Source: Planococcus citri (taxonomy: Eukaryota; Arthropoda; Insecta; Hemiptera; Pseudococcidae). From it: DNA of 64,000 bases. The notes beneath the pieces were generated by a model. That model made no database searches. It had not been told where the DNA came from and saw nothing but the letters and a program-made list of their open reading frames with translations. Location: assembly GCF_950023065.1 (NCBI RefSeq), contig NC_088681.1, forward strand, positions 44,364,836 through 44,428,835, written 5' to 3'. Position numbers and translations under genes: made by a program. Positions 1 to 12,017 of this stretch are shown here, in pieces (within the stretch, counting starts at the first letter, position 1; the number at the start of each line of letters is the position of its first letter).

Positions 1-44
1 TTATAAAAATTGGCTTCTTTTACTTCAACCCTGGCATTTTTCAA

Positions 45-650
45 TTTGAACGAAAAAATGCTAGATCGAAAGAGTATATCTTAAAACCCTCGTTATCAAA
101 ATTTCAAGTCTTAAAGTTCATCTCTAGATTTTTGATGAATTTTTCAAAACATAAAAATTTTTTAAAAATATTTTAAGGGAGATTTGACAACTTTTTGATG
201 AAATTTAAAATTTTTTGAACAAAGTGACTCGATGTGAATAATTCAGCTGCAATTTAACCAATTAATTTCAGCCGTCCTGAAACCTCTAGAAAATTTTGAA
301 TTTTCTCCAGAAATTTTAAATTGCTCTTGAGAGGCTCAAAAATTAATTTTGGTACTGACAACCTAATAAGCACCCTCTAGAACCAGGGACGAAGTAACCC
401 AATTCTAGGGGCGGGGGGTCTAAAACCGCCAACTACAAAACCACAACCTCTGCAACAACGAAATCAAAAAAAAATTAAACATCACACTTGAAACAGCTTT
501 TTTGAATTTTTAAAATTTTTAAAAATTCGCCAAAAATCAAAAAATGAACTTTAGGCTCTAAAATTTTGATTACGGAAGTTTTAGGATATGGTCTTTCTGT
601 CCAATTTTGTTTCGTTCAAATCGGAGCAGGCAAGGTCAAAAGGTTCCTTC
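45..650. repeat. Diverged copies of the dispersed core repeat
   Basis: The left part (about 60-330) carries words such as AGATCGAAAGAG, TTTCAAGT and a CCTCTAGAAAATTTT tract. The right part (about 515-650) has AAAAATTCGCCAAAAATC followed by a GTTCAAATCGGAG word and AGGTTCC. The same order of words occurs in the fold-back elements at 34.5, 38.7 and 49.1 kb, so these look like old, decayed relatives. No coding capacity is visible. Confidence 0.4.
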
Positions 651-3600
651 TTAATAAATCAGTATAAGAATTGAAAAAAAAAAAAAAAAAAATGGTCAAA
701 ATTGTTATGAAAAACTTTGAAACACAGCAAGGTCCCTCAACACGAAGTCAAATAAAATCCTCACATCAAAATATGTACAGCACCTTTTTCTTAGCAGGAT
801 CCTTTCAAAATTTCCACAGGAGTCTTGAGCACAATGTTTTTCAAATTATTCACCCCCTCCCCATTCGAAAAATACATTCCAGAAAATAATTCTAGAGTAT
901 TCTTCAGATCCCCTCCAATAAAACTCTCAAAAACATCCAAAACATTCAAATTAAAACGCATGATTTGTTCTGTATCAAAAAATTCTAAATTTTTTAGGTC
1001 CTCTCACCTTGTACTCTGAAAACTCTCCGAGTTAAAAAATACAGAACTCCCTCATAACCTTTTTGAATTCCTACGGGACTTGAAGTTTAATATTACACAA
1101 ATTTTACTCTCCTCAAAAAATGCAATCTCAAAATTCGGGAGAATACAATGAATTTTTTTTTCAAACTTCTGCAAAATTTTGAGCACAATGTTCCCCAAAT
1201 TTCACCCTCTCTCTCCGGACAAAAATTGATTCCCAAAATTTGAAAGTATTTTTCAGATATTTCTTGCCCCTCACACTTTGAACATTTTTAATAATTAATC
1301 AATAACTAAATAAAATTTTTACGAGACCTTTCTCACAGCTTTCCCACTTCCTCCATCGCTACTTCCCTTCTCTATTTTTTTTCCTCATGTCAAAATATGA
1401 ATTTTAGATCCCCCCTCCGCAGTCTGTACTCCCAGAAGTCTCCAAATTGAAATACACGACCCTCCCCTTCCCTCAGAAATGCATTCTAAACATTCGGTAG
1501 AGTTTTTTGGGATCCTTATCGGATTTCTAAAGTAGGTAGTCCTCTAAGACTCGTGTCTTAAATTGAAACATAGGCTACAAAAAATCATATTTCATCAAAC
1601 TGTTGAAAAATATGTATTTACACCGTTGCCTCGATAGTCTACCTTATTAGAATCTCTCAAATTTTACCTACGTAATCAGCACATTCCAAACAACAACACT
1701 CGAATCTGTCACTCCATGAAACATATTCGACATTCGTGGAAACCGTTTAAAAAACTGAAAAATTCCATTCCTCTCCTCTCCTCCGCTTCAGATCAAAAAC
1801 TCGATTACATACTTCTGTTTATAAACACCACGATCAGGAAAGGAAAAAAATACCTGAAAGAAAAAACATCGGGTCGCGTGTAATAAAATGATCGGACGAA
1901 ATCATACGCATGTATCGAAGTGCCAAGAAACACTGGTTAATTTGACACAGCCAGCAGCCATCTCTTGGGTTGGCTTTTACAAGGTCACCACATCACATCA
2001 ATGGCGATGGCGATGGTGATGGCGTCCACGTGAAAGAAAATTATTCCTAATACAAAATACGAGCACCGACATCTCTCTATGTCCAATCTATATCTTGGAA
2101 AGTGGTATTAGGAAGAAGAAGATGACGACCAAGAGGTACTTAATAGAAAAAGAAACCGGCTAAATTTATAAACTCGTTGGCCGCTACGCGTCGCAGAGAC
2201 ACTGTATATGTAAATAAGCCAACAAAACAAATACCAATTAACTTGATGCAGCGACTGCCGATGTCCGATATCCCTCTTAGTTCTCTTGGTTGTTGAAAAA
2301 AAAATGCTTTTCGAGTATTGACGTTAACACAGCAGCAGCCAACTTTATATATTGGAGAAGAATACAAAAACGCCAAGCCATTTTAGTATTTATTTTCTTG
2401 AAAATTTATATACTTATAGTACCTATACTGCCTACCTATATTATGTACTCTGAGAGATTCTCTCTAAGTACAACTACCGCAGGTATTGGTATATACCTAT
2501 ATCTTTGAGAAACAGAGAAAGATACGGAGAGAATTCCGAACTCGATGCATTTTTCATTCCGATACTCATTTACTTTTGTTGTGCCAATGTTGTATTCTTC
2601 TCTCGAATCGTGTATGTTTTTTTCTCTCTCTTCTGTTGCTTCGGTTCGGCTCGATTCTTTCTCTTCTTCTTAAACAGTACATTAATGTTCGTCGTATATC
2701 TTCGAACACACATCGAGACTGCAAAGTGCATTTATAACCGTTTCGATGCAGCCGATAAATATATACCCACTACAGTAAATTATCGTTCGCAATCGGAATA
2801 CTAACCGATTCTAAATACCTGTAAAGGCAATCGAGCCATCGCGTACCTCGGACGCAGAAATATTTCGAGGGCAGCGCAAACATTGCAGAATATCCGATAA
2901 CAACCAGAATTGCGCAGGATGTACGCAGACGCACTATGCAGCTGCACACCTTGAATGTGACTTTTTTCCTCTTTTGTAGGAGAGATTTATCGAGACAAGT
3001 ACAAGAATGATTGAAGAATTGGATGCTGTATTCTCAATTCAAACACTCAGTTGACTCAATTTTCAAATTTCAATAACCAAGAAACAAGATTACCAACTGA
3101 TTTTAGCCATTTTGAATGATTTTCCAAAGCTTTACGCGAAATGAAACTCAGTAATGCACTTATTACGACACTACAACGTTTCAAATTTCTAAACCCACAG
3201 AGAAAAGAACCATCTCTAATGCTAAGTCTTCGATTTTTCCCATCAATGAATAGAAAGAATCACACTCATCACAACCAAATCCAACCTATAGCTCCTTGGG
3301 AATGTCCTCATCGTCGACATCGATCCCAACAGACACTCGAGGTCGATCCTTATCCAGCATCGCGTTAATTTGCCAATAACTCTGTCGTCTGTACTTCAAG
3401 ATTTTTCCAGATACGAAGACCTCCGTCGTTTATATCTGAGAAGATTGCAATCTCTCCTTTCAACCTCAGCGTACATAAAATCATGTTATCTAGCAAGATG
3501 GACTGTACAACACGCCAGCGAGCGATGGGACGATGTAGGTAGTAGGTGGATTGCGTGATGTTTCCGTACCTGCGTCAACGTATTTTTATTCGATACAGCA

Positions 3601-4390
3601 GACAACAATCGATAGTATTTTTTTCCTCTCCTTTTTTTCCTAAGGCTTGGCAAAACACGCTACAATATTCTACCATAGTCTTCCATTCGGTTAGTACATT
3701 GTTATTCTGATGATTTATGGAAACATTCTCATCTAGCGTTGTCGTCCTCGAGGCGTTTCAAGAGGTTTGAAAAAATATGCCAGTGAAACATCAATCAAAG
3801 TACCGCCAAGCAGGTATCTATAAATTTCAGCTTTGAGTGCAATTCAGTTTCGAGAGAGCAAAGGAATTGTAAACTGAAGCAATTTTTTTCAGCTGGGTGA
3901 ACAAAGTGGACCTTTTTCTATGGAATGTTCGGATTTTTGCTCGGAGCTAATTACCCGCCCCCCCCCCCATCACCATTCTCAACCCTTCTCGTTCTTCCAC
4001 ACCTCGGATTTTAAGAAAATTAAAAGAACAAAATGAACTCTTTTGATCTGCTCAAAAATAAAAGTATTTTTCAAAAGTTGACCAGAAATTCTTTTCTTTG
4101 AAATCGAAAAATATCTCAAAAGTTCTGGTCGTTGAATATTTGAATGAAATTTTGAATAAATTCATCAACAAAGCAAATGTTTAATTTTATGAAAGTTTGG
4201 AAAAAAGTATTTTATTGCTAGAATCCATGAAAACCACTCAATTTTTAAAGTTTAATAAAAATATACTACTTATTTTTTTCAGATTCTGTCCTAACAAAGT
4301 TCGATTTGAACAAACCAAGCAACTTCGAAAAATCAATTCCCTAATAGAAAACACCAACCTCACAAACCAAATCTACCCCCCCTCCCCTCT
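651..4390. other. Unique AT-rich stretch without a firm gene
   Basis: An A-run lies near 674-692. The rest is pyrimidine-rich AT sequence to about 1,800 and more mixed, CpG-containing sequence to about 3,960. Short open frames exist but none resembles a known protein. Two overlapping minus-strand frames at 3,286-3,575 have coding-like composition and are described under findings. Confidence 0.4.
2001..2024 (+). repeat. GATGGC hexanucleotide microsatellite
   Basis: About four consecutive units of ATGGCG/ATGGTG form a short imperfect hexamer repeat in otherwise unique sequence. Confidence 0.6.
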
Positions 4391-4660
4391 CACGGGTGTA
4401 ATAATCTTGTAATTATAACCCCCCCCCCCCCCAAAAAAAAAAAGTCCTAAAACTTTCGTTACCAAAATTTCAAGATTTCAAGTCCTTAAATTCATTTTTG
4501 AATTTTTAGCAAAATAAGCTGTTTCTAGAGTAATTTTAAAATTTTTTCATAAAAAAATTATAAATTTCTATCGAGAAAACGAATCCATGTAAATAATTTT
4601 CAATTCGACTCCAATCACATCAGAAACTACTCGTTCTAGACCATTCTGGGACCATCCAGC
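4391..4660. repeat. C-run-bearing repeat joined to decayed core repeat
   Basis: CACGGGTGTAATAATC and TTGTAATTATAA precede a 14-C run and an A-run. The same block occurs inverted at 57,452-57,490 inside the reductase gene, so the C-run belongs to a dispersed repeat. It is followed by TTTCAAGT and a CCATTCTGGGACCATCCAGCG tract related to the GGAGCCTCC core. Confidence 0.5.
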
Positions 4661-7600
4661 GATTAAAACCTAAATTAATACAAGACTTATTATAAAAATA
4701 TATCATAAGTTTGTAATAGTACTTTATGTACTGGTACAGGAAATGAATAAATAATAATAAAATTTTTCAAAATTGAACAATAAGTTGGAATACTTACTTA
4801 TCACATGGTTTTCCCAAAATTGATCAATATTGCATTCAAGGATGTCAATTTTTCAAAAAATAGATCAAAAATATAAATTGTATACAATAAGGATCAGAAA
4901 AAAATTTATCGATTGTTTGAAGCATTTCATTCAAAAGAATTGCAAAAAGTGATATTATTCGCAATTTTTGTCAGTGACACTATTTTCGCAACTTTTTAAT
5001 ATGTACCTAGTAAAAAAGCAAAACTTGAAAATTTTTGCCAAAAAGCAAGACTTGGACAATTTTATCAAAAAGGCATGATTTTTTGGCAATTTTTGGCTAA
5101 CCAGTGACGAGCTGACGGCAGTGACTTTCTGCTGATGGTTTTTCTCGAAAGCAAGACTTACGACTTGATCGACAATTTTTAGCAGCTTATGGACAAAAAA
5201 CGCGGATTTTTCGTAATTTCTGTAAAAAAAAAAGGAGAATTTTGAGCAATTTCTGAAAAAGGTGGGTATTTTTGGAAATTTTTGCAAAAAAGCAACAATT
5301 TTTATAAATTTTTAGCAAAAATAAGTGTTAAGTAGTTTTAACAAAGGCGAGACATTTTAATATTTTTGGTAGAAAGCAAGGTTATGATGATTTTAGTAGA
5401 GGGCAGGTTTTCTAGCAACAATGGGCATAGATCAAAATTTTTTAGCGATTTTTACTAAAAAAAAAGTAGGTGAAAAAAAGATGTAATTAAAATAACTCAA
5501 CCAAAGAAATAAAAAAATATTATTAAAAAAAAGAAAAAATGTTGACGATTCTAGGTAAAAAAGCAAAACTTTGTAGCAATTTTGACGAAGAAAAAATAAC
5601 CATAGTAGTCGAAATTTTGAAAAAGTAATCAGAAGTTGATTTCATTAACTTTATTAACTCATGTTACTAGAAAAGTATATTATGATGGCCCAGTAAAATT
5701 TAAACAATGTATAATCAAAAAATTGACAACAAAAGTTAGCGATGAAGCAATAAAAATGAAAAAAAAATTATTAAAGTGAATCACTTGCAGCAAAAAAAAA
5801 ATCATTCAAAAGTGAAAAATAATCATTAGTTCGCAAAATTAGTGATAGGAAAAATGACAAAAGTTGCTTGAAACATCAAAAAAAAAAAAACATTAAACTA
5901 GGACAATAATAATTGAAAGTTTTTTTTGTTTTTGTTTTTTTTTTTTTTGTAAAAATTGATCAATTTTAAACAAAGTGCGGTTGAGGATGAAGCGTCATAA
6001 ATTTTCCTGCAATTAATAATCACGCAAATGTCCAACAAAAAAATTTAAAAATCCAAATTTCTCACCACAAACTCAAATTTGAAACCCACATTAACCAATA
6101 ATAGATACACCACAAATCAATCAATCAGTTAGTCGAACATTAATCTGAAAATTCACCCATTTCACCTATCCTGCTTCATAGAAATTTACTTCAAACCCCA
6201 CTCTTCACCTTGACCATACACAAATCCCGCCAAAACCCACACCAACTTCCCAGACAACTCAACTTCTCATCGTATTAGAAGTTACAACTGTTTTAAAACC
6301 AACATCCCATTCATAAATTCCTTCCTCTTACGTCTCCATCTGTTCCTACGCATCTAGTAAACTTCCTCTAACACCTCCTACAGCATATACGAAGAAATAG
6401 ATTAATAGATTACATAATTAATATGTGTACGGTCGGAAAACAATCTTCACATCGTTTAAATCACATCGATATGATGCGAATCCGACTACCCGCATATCAC
6501 GTTAGATTCTCTCGTTTATTATGCAGTACTACTCCACATACACGTATGTAATCTACACGCATACTACGTAGTAACATAGTAAAAAAATGATAAAATAAGA
6601 GAAAAAAACAACGAAAAAAAAAAAAAGAAGCAGCAAGAACACGGAGGAAATGCTCTCGTATGGGAATCTTCGCTAACCAGATCACTGACATCCAATAAAC
6701 GGATACCGATAAATAACGATCGTAATAATTACTCGCGTTTTAATTCGAACGTGATTACAACCATCCTCTTCCTCTCATCGTTGGCATCGTCAGTACATAT
6801 CTCTAATGAAATAATTAAAACCAACGGAAACATTAAAAAGAATCGTCGCTACTCCTCCTCATCACCAAGTCTTAAAAAACCAGTGCAACTAACTGCCGCT
6901 GCTGCTGAGAGGAAACGCATCTAATCTCTATACGTAGGTAAGTATACCATACACTTGGAATAATCAAAGACCAACAAGATGGTTGTAGTGCTAAGGCAGC
7001 ATCCACCAGAGGAGCCGGCAAGAGCGGAGGGCAACAAACCTGAGCTCTTTTCGAAGACAGTATGCAGCAGTGCTGCGTTCTGTTCTGTTCGGTGCGCTAT
7101 AAAAACGCAACAAACGCCATAAATTATATTTTACTCGCAAGTTCAACTACACCACCGGAGATAATCCGATAAAAAGTAATAGAATCAGAGGACCGGTTTT
7201 TGCCAAGCTGAGCTAGGCCATGCCAGGCCGAGTCTATGTGGTGTAATATACGAACTTATAGTACGTCTATGGCACATGAAGTGAAGACCCAAAGAGTAGG
7301 TACACTAACCACTACTATAACACGAGGGCATAGAAATTCGATAGAGGAACAGGTGAGGAGGTTGTACTTATACCTAGGTGAATAATTAACGAAAACGGGG
7401 GCTACGCGATGATTTTATTTGCGGCCACTCTTCGCTGCACTGCGCACTGTTCGCTTCTCTCTCAAGATACACTCCACATACATATAAAGCATATTTAATG
7501 GCGTGTTATGCATCAGATCGCTTCAAACGGTTCGGTTCGGTTTGGTTCCTGCAGCCAACCGGTCTAATAGAAGTCTAAAAACGGAAAAGGTGTGGTTGAT

Positions 7601-9290
7601 TTCATCTCTTCGCCATCGACGCAGCCTTACTGCCTGGTTAACACTTTACAACTAACTCTTGTAAACTAGATATACATTTCTTTGCTTCTTTCAAAAACAC
7701 ACCAACTCGCAGCTCTTGGGGAAGACAGGAAGGATACGTGTAGCCAAAGATAGACGTAGATTTATCAAAATCTTTTGGTTTAAAAACCTCGGCCTTGTCT
7801 CGTGCACAGTCAAACTGTCGCCTTTTTTCTTCTATACCTACACAAAAGTGGACGAAATCATTATCTTAAATGATTAGTGACAAGATGACAAAAGCTTTCA
7901 ACGTTCCACCACCACCACCGCACCGCATTATCCCAATTTCCGAACCACGCTGGGGAAAAAATGATCATTAAACGAGCCACCATAATAAATAGAATAGAAT
8001 CGTTACAACATAAACACACCGAGCTGCTATATTCGTCTCTTTCAAATTCTCGGAAGACATCTATAATTTTTTTTTCAGTTTCCCGATTTCAACGTTCACA
8101 TCAACATACTATAAATAATTAGCCCACCGAGCTATACCTCGAGTACTTGATTCGTGGCAACGGTGCCGGTGGTGGCGCTCGTGTGGTCACCTCGCCGACG
8201 ACGTATTCGTCGAATTAAATGGCCGAATAAATTCTACGAAATTACCAAATCTTTCTGTGTGAGTTATACAACTTGGGCCACTTCTCCGGTTCTTCGGGAT
8301 AACCGCGATCATCGTATCCAGAACCAGTCTACTGCTCGTATGCATGCGAACTAGCTCGACTGTTATTTTTACCCCCCTCTTCGTCCCTCTCGTCTCTCAT
8401 TTCTAATCAGTTTACCTAATCGCGTATATGTATGTATATGGAAATGACACCATTAAATAACCTGTAGGTACCGAATTTTTCCATATAACATACCAGTCGG
8501 AGAAAATTTCTTATTACGACTCTCGAACGCCGAAACCAAACATGATTCTTGTGTTTACACACGACAACAACAACGACCATTCATTCGTATATTAGATGAA
8601 ATGTATGTAACTCTGTACGTAAACACATCGTCGTCGTGAGCTCAAACTTATTATATGATTTCACCCCGGCTATTGTTAAAATATGTAGGTAGCGTAATTA
8701 TCAGTAAATTGCATTAATAATAGATATATACATAGGTAATTTGGAAATCATTTACTCAATCACGATATTTCAGAGCGCAACGTGCGTTGTTGAGTCCAAG
8801 TTGCTAATAGAACGTGTTTAATGGCAAGTGCATTTATTGCCACAAAATTTGATGATTATTTCACTATACGAACGTGAACACGTTCGAAATACAAAATATA
8901 CATCGTCGAATGAGTTGAAAATAGATCTATTCGCCAGATAAAGGTCATATACATCAGGTTGTTTGCGGTGGACGTGTTTTTATGGTTTTCTTCGAAAACG
9001 AAGGTCGCGAAATTCTGATTTTTAACCACTTAAATTGAAGCTTTACCTGCTTTATTTGACTTTCATTGCAAAAAAAAAAAATGGACCATGGTAGTTGGAA
9101 TGAAAATTTGCAAGGAAAATATTCGTAATAAGTAATCCAGCGATTCATGAAACATACCTGAAACAAACAGGGAAAAAACAATTTATTAGAGCAGGCATTC
9201 GAAACAATCACAAATAATGTGGTTAATTTTGTTACAAGTAGGTAAATTACACACATATACGCGGTTTTTACCATAAATTACGCGATATTA
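4661..9290. other. Mostly unique stretch without a firm gene
   Basis: The part to about 6,000 is very A-rich with low-complexity AGCAA/AAATTTTTG words. From 6,000 to 8,900 it is unique and more GC-balanced. A TATA-like word (TATAAAAA) sits at 7,098-7,105. A 47-codon frame starts at 6,979 with an A at -3 and G at +4 but has no recognisable relative. I see no RNA gene and no exon that I can support. Confidence 0.4.
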
Positions 9291-9560
9291 CCAAAAAATT
9301 ACCAATAATTACTCTTATTTGGAGTAGGTAAATGGTAAATTTGACAAGTTGAAATGGTTATGGTAATTTCATCAAGAAGTTCCTCGGTTTTTACAAAAAT
9401 TACCGTAATTTTACCAACAATTATCCTTGTCTATTTAAGGGACATTTTACATCATTTTAGAAATAATATCTACCTAAACACATAATCCAAATGGTAATTA
9501 CGGTAAATTGTCAAACTTTATATTATTTTAGAGAAAATTACAGTAAATTGACTCAATATT
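9291..9560. repeat. TTACC/GGTAA-rich simple region
   Basis: The words TTACC, GGTAA and AATTACC recur every 10 to 30 bases on both strands. This looks like degenerate simple sequence or the remnant of short inverted repeats. Confidence 0.5.
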
Positions 9561-9820
9561 ATCAAATTGAAAGACTTCAGATTTTTAAAAACTCTTTTTC
9601 ATAGAATAGTAGGTAATTTGAGTTTCACAAGACTTGAATAAAATACTCGTACAAATGAAATATACATCATATGAAAAATATTGGGGTTTAGCTGAAAAGA
9701 AAACTTGATGAACTGAAGTAGAATTATTCAAAAATGACCTTTCAACCTAGCATAGATGAGTTGAAAGACGAGAAATTCGAATATTTCCAAAAGATGTTTC
9801 GTAAACAGGTTGGTCACAAT

Positions 9821-10260
9821 TTTCGGGGTTTTTGAAACAAGTATCACGTGACCTATCAAAATGGGCTAAAATTTTGACAGAAAATGAAAAATTTCTATCA
9901 GAACCTTTTTGAGCAATTTTGAAGAACTTTGAGTGCCACAAAATTATTCATGATTTTCGGAGTTTTTGAAACAGCAAACACACGATTTATCAAAGTGGGT
10001 TAAAATTTGGACTGAAAATTGAAAATTTCCACCAAATTTTATTTGAGCATGTTTGATGAATTCTAACAGTAAGCTAGAAATTAATCACTACTTTCGGAGT
10101 TTTTGAAAAAGATACCATGCGGCCAATCAAAATAGGTTAAAATGTTGCCAGAAAAATCAATAAATTTCATCATGCAGCTTCAAATTTCGTTGTTTTCTAA
10201 AACATATGGAAGAAGAGATGTGTGACCTATCAAAGTACAAACGTTAAAATTATGAAAAAA
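9821..10260 (+). repeat. Degenerate tandem repeat, period about 135 bp
   Basis: TTTCGGRGTTTTTGAAA recurs at 9,821, 9,955 and 10,092, each time followed by an ACCTATCAAA-like word, TTAAAAT and a CAGAAAAT-like word. A weaker fourth unit follows near 10,200. The spacing is 134 and 137 bases. Noncoding. Confidence 0.7.
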
Positions 10261-11274
10261 TCAATTGTTCAAAATCCTCTAAAACTCCATTAAAAATTGG
10301 TCTACTATAGTCTAAATGAAACATTTTCAATAAAACGAAGACAAATCAAAAAATAAGAAGGAATATCACAATACTTCCAAAAATGAAGACAAACTTGAAA
10401 ATGATTCGAAATAAAATCCTGAAAATCATGATACAATTCCCCCCTCCCCCCCCAAAAAAAAAAATTCGTACTCAAAATTCTTTAACACTGCTCAAAATTT
10501 TTTTTATAGTTTTAATTCATTGTGATTAATCGGATGACACTTTTTTAAAAATTCCAAAAAATTATGACACAATTTTGGGCTCAAAATGCTTTAAAACTTC
10601 TCAAAAAAACATTTGAATTTGACTGTACCAACTGGCAAGCTGAAATGGCCATATATTCAGATTGAGCGGAGTGTCCCGCACTAATCTGTAAAAATTTTTT
10701 GGACTAGTTCCATTTTGAAAAGTCGAATCGTCCAACTTTGCAACCACGAAAATTCAAAACAAGTCTTTTCTAATCCACAGATACTTATTTAAAACAAATT
10801 AATTTTTTTTAAATGAATTTTCCTTCAATTTTGGAGTTGATGTGGTTAGGTAAGTAAAATGCAATTTGCTCCGTTTTTCAGGGATGCTACTCAAATTTTT
10901 CTCAAAAAAAGTAACTTTAGTAACCAAAAAAGCTGGAAAAAGTAACCAAAAAGTAACCAAAAAAGTGACCAAAAAAATTTTCAATGCAAAAAATAGAGGT
11001 GAGATCGAAAAACTCTGATCCATACGAAACGACTACATTTTATTTTCAGAGGTGTGATGAAGCGATGTGTGGGGGGGGAGACTGAAATTCTCCCCACTTT
11101 TCACGCTAGATTTTCCCAACTTTTACTCTACCACCACACCCCCCCCCCCACACAACAACAAGATTTTTCCAAATAATTGGTCAGATGTTGATGAGATTAT
11201 GTTTTTGGAATTTGTCGAGTTGATTTTTCCATTTTAGGAAATGTTTGAAAATTGTAGCAATAGAATTCATATCT

Positions 11275-11845
11275 GCCCGAGCGAAGCGAGGGCGAAAGCT
11301 GCGAAAAATTTATGATTCGAAACATAAAACAACCACATTTTTTAAGCAAAAAGTTGATTTTTGTGGCTTCAAAAGTTTCAAATTTTAAAAGTTTTCAGAA
11401 AATTACATAATACCTAGGTACCTATTTGTTATTTGCAAAAATATGAGTAAAAGCCCGAGCGAAGCGAGGGCGAAAGCTGCGAAAATTGATAATATGAGAC
11501 GTAAAACAACGTCATTCCTGATGATGCAAGTAAAAAGTTGATTTTCTTGGCTTCAAAATTTTCAATTTTTCAGGAGATTATTATTACGTATACAGGGTGC
11601 CCTGAAATATCGAGCATCCCTAAAAAAGTTTTCTACTAAAATACTTTAGTTGGTCACAGTGAATGATAATAATGATAGCACATGATTGGTTGTTGGACTG
11701 GAGAGATAACATTCCACGAATCATATGCATCTATTTCACGTTGCCAACCTATATTTTTAATGAAAAACTTTCTTAGGGGTACTCGATATTTCTGGGCACC
11801 CTGTACTTATAGAAATAAGAATAAAAGCCCGAGCGAAGCGAGGGC
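11275..11845 (+). repeat. Three GCCCGAGCGAAGCGAGGGC units
   Basis: The 19-mer occurs at 11,275, 11,453 and 11,827, always in plus orientation. It is followed by AAAGCT and by an ACATAAAACAAC- or TAAAACAACG-like word, so the repeating unit is about 180 bp. The last interval is longer because a 211-bp element has inserted into it. Three further copies lie at 40.4-42.8 kb. Confidence 0.8.
11593..11803. mobile_element. TA-flanked MITE nested in the hAT-like element
   Basis: The element is 211 bp long, with terminal inverted repeats beginning CAGGGTGCCC and continuing GAAATATCGAG, then an imperfect CCCTAAGAAAGTTTT-like stretch. It is flanked by TA on each side (11,591-11,592 and 11,804-11,805). 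TA duplication and CAGGGTG ends fit a Tc1/mariner-derived MITE. It has no coding capacity. Confidence 0.8.
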
Positions 11846-12017
11846 AAAAGCTTTTGAAAATTCACAATTCCTGAGAGGTAAAACAGCATAATTTTTTATG
11901 AAAAGAAAAAGAGTTCTGGGTAAAATTTTGAAGAAAAAAAAGGATATTTGTGAAAAATCTCAAAAAAAGTAACTTTAGTAACTTGGTTACTTAAAAAGTA
12001 ACCGCGTAGCATCCCTG

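Larger units (their letters stand above)
10879..12017. mobile_element. hAT-like non-autonomous element
   Basis: The ends are inverted: CAGGGATGCTAC at 10,879 and GTAGCATCCCTG ending at 12,017. Inside each end are AAAAAGTAACC / GTTACTTTTT runs, also in inverted orientation. The element is flanked by GTTTTT on both sides (6 identical bases; hAT elements usually give 8). CAGGG ends are typical of hAT non-autonomous elements. The interior holds three copies of the motif GCCCGAGCGAAGCGAGGGC and a second inserted element at 11,593-11,803. No transposase frame is visible. Confidence 0.7.

Noticed and set aside
11275..11845. CRISPR-like regularly spaced 19-mers
   Set aside because: The spacing of about 180 bp is far too long, the spacers are homologous to each other, and the host is eukaryotic; this is transposon-internal tandem repetition.
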